Source: SZUA-442 sp035461905 (GTDB lineage Bacteria; Actinomycetota; Acidimicrobiia; Spongiisociales; UBA5794). From it: a stretch of 15,792 nucleotides of DNA. The stretch lies in contig DATHUV010000141.1 of assembly GCA_035461905.1 (NCBI GenBank), positions 1 to 15,792 on the forward strand. The letters run 5' to 3'. Every line of letters begins with the position of its first letter. Position 1 is the first letter of the stretch. Position numbers and translations under genes: made by a program. The notes below the pieces were generated by a model. That model ran no database searches. It was not told the DNA's origin and saw nothing but the letters and a program-made list of their open reading frames with translations. This document shows, piece by piece, positions 6,145 to 13,212 of this stretch.

Positions 6145-7440
6145 ATGGCACACGTGACAACGCCGCGCTGGCAGTCGCCAGTATCCAGGCGCATTCTCTT
6201 CATCGTCATCGCCGCCGCGGCGGCGCTGATTCTCCTCACCTCCCTACTCGTGTCAAACGCCACGGCGGCAGCAACGGTAGAGATCGTGGAAGGTATCGAA
6301 GGCGATGCATGCCAAGAACTCGGATATGGCATTGATGCCGAGGAGTTCGTGATCCCCGCCAGCGGAGGTCGCTACAGCGCCACGTTCGACCTCGGCGACG
6401 GTGTCAGCGTTTCACTCAATTCCCCTCCAAACAGGAAGTTCGTCGACTTCACGATCACGAACGGGTTAGTGAACGGTGCGGTTCTGTTCAATCGTGTCGA
6501 CCAGGACCAGGGCGCGTGGTACGACTACGACCCGGCTGTCAGCGGAGGTCGCCTCGAGCCACCGCCTCGGGACTCCGGGAACGACAAGAAGGTCGTGCTG
6601 TGTTTCGCCGAGACGGCCAGTCTCTCCATTGAAGCCACGCTCAACGACATCGATGTTCCGGCGGCTCCGACCCCCGTGGTAACCAACCCGCTCACGTGGA
6701 CCTTCACCGTGAAGAACACGGGTGGCCTGCCATTGACCGGTGTCAACGTCAAGGAGGGCACGACGACGATCTGCTCGATAGGAAGCCTGGCACCGGCCGC
6801 TGAGGGATCCTGCACGCCGGCGGACGAAACGGGCGTGATCGACGGAGAGGTGGTCACGAGAACCTTCACCGCCACAGGTTCGGATCCCGAGGGGGCGCCT
6901 GTCACCGCCGCAACGACACCAAGCTATCTCGTCGGTTTGGAGTGCGGTGAGCCAACCACGACCGGCGGACCACAGCTCACGGATGATCCCTACTCGGCGT
7001 TCTGGGCAGGCGAGCCCTCGAAGGAGGACGGCACCTGCGCGATCCCGATCAGCATCTCGACCGAGAGCAATGAGACTGATCAGCTCGTCCGCGTGGAACC
7101 GGCCGAGGGATTCACTTGGTATGGCGTGACCGGCTTGGTGACGATCCAATGGGACGCCGAGGTAGCAACGCTTGACGCCGTCCCTCGTACCAAGCAGGTG
7201 TTCAACGACGACTCCTCGGCAATAGTCCCATGGTGTGCCGAGGTTGTGGGAATCAAGCTGGTCACCGACGAGTGGTACTACCAGCTCGATCCCGTAGACG
7301 GGATATACGATGCCGCGACAGCTGGAGGCGATACGTGTCTCGTGCTCCAGTCGACGACACCCGTCGTCGGGACCGGCCTCGTCCAGACCACCGAGGTGTT
7401 CTACATCTTCAACGATCCGATCCTCAGCCGGCCGAGGTGA
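6145..7440 (+). CDS. Secreted protein with a DUF11/CARDB-like domain, function unknown
   Basis: This 431-residue protein starts with the ATG at 6145, with GAAGGAAGG seven bases upstream. An upstream GTG at 6076 would overlap the promoter and is rejected. Basic residues R15-R16 come before a hydrophobic stretch (about 17-36), and NATAAA (38-43) is a plausible signal peptidase site, so export is expected. A middle segment (about 160-262: TWTFTVKNTGGLPLTGV, then SLAPAAEGSC and TRTFTATGSD) has the alternating strand pattern of DUF11/CARDB-type immunoglobulin-like domains that often decorate actinobacterial surface proteins. There are eight cysteines (56, 153, 210, 223, 267, 298, 364, 398), an even number consistent with disulfides. 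No sortase motif or C-terminal anchor is seen. Codon use is less GC-biased than in neighbours, with TTA for L108 and ATA for I212 and I387, hinting at a different origin. The flanking regions match no family I know. Confidence 0.75.
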   Translation: MAHVTTPRWQSPVSRRILFIVIAAAAALILLTSLLVSNATAAATVEIVEGIEGDACQELGYGIDAEEFVIPASGGRYSATFDLGDGVSVSLNSPPNRKFVDFTITNGLVNGAVLFNRVDQDQGAWYDYDPAVSGGRLEPPPRDSGNDKKVVLCFAETASLSIEATLNDIDVPAAPTPVVTNPLTWTFTVKNTGGLPLTGVNVKEGTTTICSIGSLAPAAEGSCTPADETGVIDGEVVTRTFTATGSDPEGAPVTAATTPSYLVGLECGEPTTTGGPQLTDDPYSAFWAGEPSKEDGTCAIPISISTESNETDQLVRVEPAEGFTWYGVTGLVTIQWDAEVATLDAVPRTKQVFNDDSSAIVPWCAEVVGIKLVTDEWYYQLDPVDGIYDAATAGGDTCLVLQSTTPVVGTGLVQTTEVFYIFNDPILSRPR

Positions 7441-7446
7441 TGGGCA

Positions 7447-10400
7447 TCAGTCGCTGACGAGCAAACCGGGAACGCTCCGTACACCCAACGTGCGGAGCGT
7501 TTCTCGCGCTTCGACCCGCTGGTCGACGTCTAAGCGGCCGCCGCCAACCCGATCGATGGTCAGGGTGAGGAGCGCCGACTCGTACGCGTCCCCGCGCCCG
7601 GTCGCGGCAGCGAGACCGGCCTCGAGCGCGTTGATCGCGCTCTCCGTATCGCCTGCGGCGTCGAGAATCGAGCCGTGGATCCTGGCGAACAACGGGGAGT
7701 AGAAGTCGAGGTACTCGGAAGGAGACCGCCGCATGGCATCGTCAAGGATCCTGAGACCCTCAGGCGGTGATCCGGCCCTGCACGTCGCATCGGCGAGGTG
7801 GATCGACGCCTCGAGCCCGTAACCGTCGAGGCCGAGTCTCTTGGATGCCTCTATCGCCGACTCCAGAAGCTCCTTCGACCGGCCGAGATCCCCGCGAAGG
7901 CCATACATCCTGCCGAGGAGAACGTCGACGAATGCGATGCCCTCATCGAACCCCGATGCCACGTACGTCCGTCGTGCCGCCACCAGGGGTTCCTCCGCCT
8001 CGTCGAAACGACCTTGATTCACGAGTACCTCACCGATGTTCGCCGCGGCATGTGCGGCCTCCACTGCGTTGCCGAGCCTGGTGACCGTCTCGCGGCCCTC
8101 CTGATACCGCTCGAGGGCGGTTTCCCAGTTACCGCGCCAGTACTCATACACGCCGAGGTTCTGTGCAATCAGCGCCTCCTCCTCCAGCATCGCGTGTCTG
8201 CGATAGATCTCGAGTGACCGCTCGGAGTTCACGGCGGCGTCGAGATCACCGAGCATGACGAGCGCATAGTCGAGGACGCTCAGTGCGCGCGCCAGGGCAA
8301 CATCATCACCGATTTCCTGGGCGGCGTCGATCGCGGCTCGGGCCTCGCGCATCGCCTCGAGGGGCTTCTGTTGCGCCTGACGAATGACCGCTGCCTGCCC
8401 GATCGCCTGCACACGGACCGCTGTGAGCTCCTCCGCCTTCGCCTCTTCCGCGAGCCTGCGCACCCTGGTCGTCTCCGCGAGGGCAGCTGCATAGCGACCT
8501 GCGCGCTCCTTGGCACGAGCACGCTTCAGGAGCACACGGGCGCGCTGGGCCGGGTCGCCACGCGTGAGTTCCGAGGCTCGTCGGTATGCCTGGAGGGATG
8601 CGTCGAACTCTCCAAGGCGCTCACGAACGTCGCCGAGCTTCACCCACACGTCACGACGCTCGTGTTCGGTCGCGACATCGATGCCGCGGCCTGCCTCGAT
8701 CGCCCGCTTGAACTGGACGGCGGCCTCAGAGTTCGCATACCGCTCCATGTTGCGGTCACCGGCGATCCGGCAGAACTCCCAGGCGCGCTCGGCGTCCCCG
8801 GCGAGGAAGAAGTGGAGTCCGAGGATGTCCGCCACGGCGTCGGTCTTGCCGGCGTTGGCGTCGAGGACGATCTGGCCAGCACGAGAGTGGAGTTCCCGGC
8901 GCCGCCGGAAGGACAACGCCTCGTAGGCGGTGTCGCGCACCATGGCGTGCCGGAACTGGAGGCGGTTCGGCCCGTCCTCCTCGAGGAACTGGTTGAGGCG
9001 CTCCCGTGTCGCCTGGTCGAGGGTGACGCCCTGGGAGGCGAGGAGCGTCCTGGCGTCGGCGATGCGGAAGCTGCGGCCGAGCACCGAGAGATAGAGCAGC
9101 ACCCTTCGCGAAAGCGGCTCGAGGTTGTCGATCTGGCTCCCGACGACACCATCGAGGGAGGTGGGAAGCGAGCCGACATCACCCGTATCCCGCGCAACTC
9201 TGACCAGCTCCACGATGAAGAGCGGGTTACCGCCTGAGCGGTCCGCGACCGCCCTGACCACGTCGGGGAGCAGCGGCGCCGCCTCCGAGGTCGCATGGAC
9301 GAGCGCGACCGTCTCCGCTTCGTCCAACGGTTCGAGGGTGAGCGTCGTGACCGCGTCCTGCTGGATCCGGTTCCGGCATGTCTGGATCACGAGCCACGGA
9401 TGGCTGTGCGCCTCGATGGCGAGGTGTGCGATGAGGGCTTCGCTCGCCGCGTCTGCCCAGTGCATGTCCTCCCCGACCATGATCAAGGGGTCGGGATGCA
9501 CGGCGGCGAGGATCTCCACGAAGACGTCGATCGTCCGGTTCTGTCGGAAGCGGGGATCAATCGCTGCCGACTCCGGGGTGTCCGGAACGTCGACCTGCGT
9601 GATGTCGCCCAGAAGAGGGGCCATCGGAAGCAGCTCCGGTGCCATGCGTTCGACGGTGGCCAGGAGGGTCTTCGCCATCTCGTCGTTCGAGGCCCGTTCG
9701 ATTCCGAGCAACTCTCGGACCGGATCGCGGAACGGCCGGTACGGGTTGGCCGCACCGTACGGCTCTGCGCGCAACTCGATGGCAGGGACCCTGGATCCCG
9801 AGACGGCCTCCTCGACGGTCCTGGTCTTGCCGATGCCCGTCGGACCTGTGACCGCGAAGGCGCCACCCATTCCCTCGGAGACGCTGGCGACGGCGTCACG
9901 GAGGAGGCCGAGTTCGTGGGCCCTCCCGACGAACGGCACCGTGGTCGCCTCGCGTGCGGTCCTCGTGCCCGTTTCCTCGCCGAGCGCCAACGCTCTGACC
10001 GGTTGGGTCTTTCCCTTCACGAAGAAGGGCTCGACCGGATCGGAGGAGAACAGCGTGGTCGAGCCGTCCACGACCTGTGGCGCCGCGTACACCGTACCGA
10101 CCGGGGCGGCGGCCATGAGCCGCGCCGCGAGGTTGACCGTGTCACCCATGATCGTGTAGGTGGACCGCAGCTCCGATCCGACCTCTCCGGCGAACACGTG
10201 TCCCCTGTTCACGCCGATCTTCACACCGAGGGGCGTCGGGATGTCCGCGATCCGCCTCGCTGCCCTCAGCGCCTTCCCATCCTCGTCCATCGACGTGGAC
10301 GGGACGCCGGCGACCAGGATGATCTTGAACGCATTCGCATCCACGTCCGTCGCAAGGAACGTCACCTCCTCTGCGTCCGCGATGCGGGTCACGTTCTCGA

Positions 10401-11223
10401 CCAACTCGCCGATCTCCCGAGCGGTCGCCTCGGCACCGACCGTGGCAATGTGGTCGTCGATGCCGAGGACCTTGGTGAACACGACGGTCGCCAGTCGGTG
10501 CTCCGAATCGATCGCGCCGGTTGTGAGGACCGACCGAAGCGCGGTGGAGAGATACTCGCTGGGTGCGTCGTCGGATCGGTCGGACCCCGGGGGCGGCCCG
10601 CTCGGCGGTGTGCGAGCCGTCCGCCAGCGGAGAAGCCACCCGTCGCCCTTGCGCTTCGTGGCCGCGTTCGGTGGCAGGAGATCGCGGGTGTCGTCGCTCA
10701 CCACGATCTCGCCGGCGACGGCCGTTCCCTCCATCTCGTTCACCTGCGAGGCGGTGGGTCCTGCGACGATGAGTTCACGGTGCGTTCCGGTCGGCATGAA
10801 CAGATGGACGGGACCGGAGTGGAGGCCGACCGACATGCGGAGCATCACCCTGCCCACTGACGTGGGGACGTCGACAGCCCGTCGGAGCGCAGCGCGCATC
10901 TCCACAGCTGCACTCGCCGCCTGTGTCGCGTGGTCGGGGCCCTCGAAGAGGAGAAGGAGGGCGTCGCCGCCGTACTTGAGGAGGGTGCCGCCGCGGTCCC
11001 ATGCGAGGCTGAGCATCTCACCGAACACGCGGTTGAGGACCTCGGTCAGCTCCTCTGCACCTACTCTGCCACGGGCGGCGAGCTTCTCGGAGAGTGCCGT
11101 GAAACCGGAGATGTCTGCGAAGCACAGCGTCCCTTCGAGGGTCGCCCAGCCTCCACCGTCGCTGCCGACGCGCGCCAGCACGTTTGCGGGAACATATCGA
11201 TCGATGCCAGACGACGCCGCCAC
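7447..11223 (-). CDS. Two-domain class III adenylate/guanylate cyclase with AAA ATPase and TPR region
   Basis: This 1258-residue cytoplasmic protein has the order of mammalian soluble adenylyl cyclase. Cyclase domain 1 (about 28-190) keeps both metal aspartates, D37 in FADISGFT and D87 in KYGGDALL, but has no N-x3-R motif (GPTASQVNEMEG). Cyclase domain 2 (about 240-415) has lost the aspartates (FTKVLG at 249-254, NAFKI at 297-301) but has GDTVNLAARLM with N364 and R368. One shared active site is therefore expected, making cAMP or another cyclic nucleotide from NTP. An AAA_16-type ATPase follows, with Walker A GPTGIGKT (460-467) and Walker B LIMVGEDMHWAD (580-591). From about 800 to 1220 a helical TPR-like region suits protein sensing. 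The start is the GTG at 11223 with GGAGGG just upstream. A possible -10 box TAGTGT lies at 11259-11254. It is the last of three leftward genes, two of which carry cyclic-nucleotide-binding domains. Cyclase family membership is firm; base specificity and activity are inferred. Confidence 0.9.
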   Translation of the reverse strand: MAASSGIDRYVPANVLARVGSDGGGWATLEGTLCFADISGFTALSEKLAARGRVGAEELTEVLNRVFGEMLSLAWDRGGTLLKYGGDALLLLFEGPDHATQAASAAVEMRAALRRAVDVPTSVGRVMLRMSVGLHSGPVHLFMPTGTHRELIVAGPTASQVNEMEGTAVAGEIVVSDDTRDLLPPNAATKRKGDGWLLRWRTARTPPSGPPPGSDRSDDAPSEYLSTALRSVLTTGAIDSEHRLATVVFTKVLGIDDHIATVGAEATAREIGELVENVTRIADAEEVTFLATDVDANAFKIILVAGVPSTSMDEDGKALRAARRIADIPTPLGVKIGVNRGHVFAGEVGSELRSTYTIMGDTVNLAARLMAAAPVGTVYAAPQVVDGSTTLFSSDPVEPFFVKGKTQPVRALALGEETGTRTAREATTVPFVGRAHELGLLRDAVASVSEGMGGAFAVTGPTGIGKTRTVEEAVSGSRVPAIELRAEPYGAANPYRPFRDPVRELLGIERASNDEMAKTLLATVERMAPELLPMAPLLGDITQVDVPDTPESAAIDPRFRQNRTIDVFVEILAAVHPDPLIMVGEDMHWADAASEALIAHLAIEAHSHPWLVIQTCRNRIQQDAVTTLTLEPLDEAETVALVHATSEAAPLLPDVVRAVADRSGGNPLFIVELVRVARDTGDVGSLPTSLDGVVGSQIDNLEPLSRRVLLYLSVLGRSFRIADARTLLASQGVTLDQATRERLNQFLEEDGPNRLQFRHAMVRDTAYEALSFRRRRELHSRAGQIVLDANAGKTDAVADILGLHFFLAGDAERAWEFCRIAGDRNMERYANSEAAVQFKRAIEAGRGIDVATEHERRDVWVKLGDVRERLGEFDASLQAYRRASELTRGDPAQRARVLLKRARAKERAGRYAAALAETTRVRRLAEEAKAEELTAVRVQAIGQAAVIRQAQQKPLEAMREARAAIDAAQEIGDDVALARALSVLDYALVMLGDLDAAVNSERSLEIYRRHAMLEEEALIAQNLGVYEYWRGNWETALERYQEGRETVTRLGNAVEAAHAAANIGEVLVNQGRFDEAEEPLVAARRTYVASGFDEGIAFVDVLLGRMYGLRGDLGRSKELLESAIEASKRLGLDGYGLEASIHLADATCRAGSPPEGLRILDDAMRRSPSEYLDFYSPLFARIHGSILDAAGDTESAINALEAGLAAATGRGDAYESALLTLTIDRVGGGRLDVDQRVEARETLRTLGVRSVPGLLVSD
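7471..7501 (+). terminator. Likely terminator hairpin inside the convergent gene's 3' end
   Basis: AACGCTCCGTAC (7471-7482) and GTGCGGAGCGTT (7490-7501) form a 12-pair stem with a single U-G wobble and a 7-base loop. On the plus strand a short pyrimidine tail (TCTC) follows, and the last stem bases are already T. The hairpin begins 30 bases after the stop codon of the secreted protein gene and is encoded within the last 18 codons of the cyclase gene on the other strand. On the minus strand no T-rich tail follows, so it should act mainly on the rightward transcript. Confidence 0.5.
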
Positions 11224-11253
11224 TCACCCTCCGTAAACCAAGCCGTGGACGCG

Positions 11254-11259
11254 ACACTA
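11254..11259 (-). promoter_or_regulatory. Possible -10 box (TAGTGT) of the cyclase gene
   Basis: TAGTGT on the minus strand would start the transcript near 11247, giving a leader of about 24 bases with the GGAGGG ribosome binding site. It is identical to the box before the secreted protein gene. The expected -35 position has only a weak match. Confidence 0.4.
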
Positions 11260-11319
11260 CCGGTCGCCGGATCAGTGGGTCGGCGAGTCGGTGGGGCCGC
11301 CGGGATTTGCGGGAGCGGG

Positions 11320-13116
11320 TCAGGCCTTCACGACGAAGTCAGCCAGGGATTCCTTGGCGGCCTCGTAGCCCACATCGATGATCGTCTCCCATGCCGTGAA
11401 GTCCATGATGCCGAACCGCCCCACGTCGGGGCGCAGGACGAGGTCCGCGTCTCCGGCTCCGGGCTGCCCGCTGACCGTCGACGACGCGATCAGCGTCTCG
11501 AGGAGTCGGGGAACCTCCAGGCGGTCCCGTCCCGGAACGAGGCGTTGCCATGCCACGCTCCAGCCGGAGAGATCGCCGTCGGGGGGAAGGTCGGCGATCG
11601 GCAGGGAGCTCGGCGCCCTGAGATCGATGGCGATGATCGTGCGCGGGTCGAAGATCCGTCGCATCGTGGCCGTCGGCACGTTGTCGAGGACGCCGCCGTC
11701 GACGAGGACGTGCCCCTCCGGCGACACCATCGGAGGGAAGACACCGGGGATCGAGACGCTCGCACGAACGGCCGACCACACGGCGGCGTCCGTGTGTTCG
11801 TGGACGACTCCCTCGGTGAGGTCCGTGCTCACGCAATAGAAGTCCGTCCACAGGTCGCGGATGTCCGTGTCGCCGTATGCGTCACGCATCCCGGACGTGA
11901 GGCGTCGACCACGCCCCGCCGAGACCACTGGAAGTGTCGTGTCGACGAGCTTGCCGCGTTCGAACGTGACGTGGCGGACGAGCTCGACGATACGGTCCCA
12001 CTCCCAGCCCATCGCAAACGAGGCGCCGATCGATGCACCCATGCTCGCACCACCCACGTGATCGATCGGAATGCCCGCGTCGAGCATGGCCTTGATGACA
12101 CCGAGGTGAGCGAACCCCCTTGCACCTCCCCCACCGAAGACGACGCCGACGCTGCGATCGAGCACGATCCTCGCCACACGCTCGACGTCGTCGCTGGAAC
12201 CCCTTCGGATGTGGTGGTGCCTGGCCGGTGACCGCAGGTCGAGGATCGCGTCGGTACCGGTCGGCTGTGCCCCGACAGGATGGACGAGGACCAGGTGTTG
12301 GCTTGCACCGGCTTCCGCCGATTCCCTTGGGGAAGGCTCCTCATACGGCGCATGTTGACCAAGGCCCTCCACGCCACCGATCGACAGCATCACATCACAC
12401 TGACGTCTGCACAGACGCGTCCACTCGATGTCGGACGGGTCACCGATCAGCACCAGGAGGTCGTTCTCGTCCTCGAGGCGGTGGAGGTACTCGGCGACAC
12501 GAGCCCTCGACGGCTCGTCGCCGAGACGATCGCGGGCATCCGCTGCCGTCACGACGGCGATCCTCGCATCACCGGCAGCGTCCAAGAAGGCTTCCGCGAA
12601 CTCGAGGTGGAGCGGTGACGATCCCGCGGGTACCACCGCGACCACGTTCGTGGCGGAGTCGGGCCTCTCGCCGTGGATCGACCGGTTCAGGCGGCCCATG
12701 ACGGTACGGGTCACGTCAAGGAGGACGTCGGGATGAGCGAAGACGAGGGAGCGGAAGTCCCCTGCAGGGATGCGCATCAGTGCCGAGTCGCGTCGTGCGG
12801 TGACCGTCGCCGACCTCGGCTCGTTCGTGATGAGTGCCATCTCGCCGACGACATCGCCTGGGCCGAGCGTGCCCACCGTCTCGGATGCACCCTCCGGAGT
12901 TGTGATGATCACGTCGAGGTGTCCTGCGACCACGACGAACGCCTCATCCCCTTCCTCGCCCTCGTCGACCACCGACTCGCCTGCGGGAACCAGCACCACC
13001 TCGGCGGTTCGGGCGATGGAGGTGAGCATCGCCTCGTCGAGGCGCCGGAACACGGACGTCGAACTCAGGTGCCGGACGATGTCAGCGATCGACCACCCCC
13101 GGTTCCCCTCGACCAC
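11320..13116 (-). CDS. NTE-type patatin phospholipase with cyclic-nucleotide-binding domain
   Basis: The protein has 598 residues. An N-terminal cyclic-nucleotide-binding domain (about 18-145) carries the phosphate-binding cassette GEMALITNEPRSATV (91-105), including E92 and R101. The linker region (about 155-300), with LHRLEDENDLLVLIGD and WTRLCRRQCDVMLSIG, matches the segment found before the esterase domain in neuropathy target esterase (PNPLA6) and yeast Nte1. The patatin domain (about 320-490) has the oxyanion loop GGGGARGFAHLG (328-339), nucleophile S358 in GASMG and catalytic D473 in DGGVLDN. It should hydrolyse (lyso)phospholipid esters at the membrane and be tuned by cyclic nucleotide. 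The start is the GTG at 13116 with a near-perfect AAAGGAGG upstream. It lies between the cyclic-nucleotide-domain exporter and the cyclase, with 96-base gaps. Family and catalytic dyad are well supported; ligand and lipid substrate are not determined. Confidence 0.92.
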   Translation of the reverse strand: MVEGNRGWSIADIVRHLSSTSVFRRLDEAMLTSIARTAEVVLVPAGESVVDEGEEGDEAFVVVAGHLDVIITTPEGASETVGTLGPGDVVGEMALITNEPRSATVTARRDSALMRIPAGDFRSLVFAHPDVLLDVTRTVMGRLNRSIHGERPDSATNVVAVVPAGSSPLHLEFAEAFLDAAGDARIAVVTAADARDRLGDEPSRARVAEYLHRLEDENDLLVLIGDPSDIEWTRLCRRQCDVMLSIGGVEGLGQHAPYEEPSPRESAEAGASQHLVLVHPVGAQPTGTDAILDLRSPARHHHIRRGSSDDVERVARIVLDRSVGVVFGGGGARGFAHLGVIKAMLDAGIPIDHVGGASMGASIGASFAMGWEWDRIVELVRHVTFERGKLVDTTLPVVSAGRGRRLTSGMRDAYGDTDIRDLWTDFYCVSTDLTEGVVHEHTDAAVWSAVRASVSIPGVFPPMVSPEGHVLVDGGVLDNVPTATMRRIFDPRTIIAIDLRAPSSLPIADLPPDGDLSGWSVAWQRLVPGRDRLEVPRLLETLIASSTVSGQPGAGDADLVLRPDVGRFGIMDFTAWETIIDVGYEAAKESLADFVVKA

Positions 13117-13142
13117 CGATCCTCCTTTCGTGCCGACCCGTC

Positions 13143-13148
13143 ACGCTA
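13143..13148 (-). promoter_or_regulatory. Possible -10 box (TAGCGT) of the patatin gene
   Basis: TAGCGT on the minus strand would place the start of transcription near 13136, with a leader of about 20 bases containing AAAGGAGG. The same hexamer precedes the 81-residue protein gene. No clear -35 is seen. Confidence 0.4.
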
Positions 13149-13212
13149 GTCGCGACCCCCTGATGCGTGCCGAGCGAATCGGGGGAGAATCCCTGACACG
13201 ACAAGGTGGAGG

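Noticed and set aside
5716..6153. Minus-strand open frame across the 81-residue protein gene and its downstream promoter
   Set aside because: No ribosome binding site or domain, and it covers non-coding repeats; the plus-strand small protein has proper membrane helices.
6360..6552. 13-base direct repeat (CAGCGGAGGTCGC) 180 bases apart inside the secreted protein gene
   Set aside because: Both copies encode SGGR in frame, and the surrounding residues differ, so a short chance or codon-driven match is enough to explain it.
9295..10860. 521-codon plus-strand open frame opposite the cyclase
   Set aside because: Low-complexity Arg/Asp/Gly-rich translation with no domain; the minus strand carries clear cyclase and ATPase motifs.
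7447..13116. The cyclase and patatin pair as a Pycsar- or CBASS-like antiphage system
   Set aside because: Pycsar cyclases are compact single-domain proteins, and CBASS uses CD-NTases, not class III cyclases. The cyclase here is a large sensor-type enzyme, the patatin is NTE-like rather than a short CapV-type effector, and the genes have separate possible promoters and no other defence genes nearby. A general signalling role fits better.
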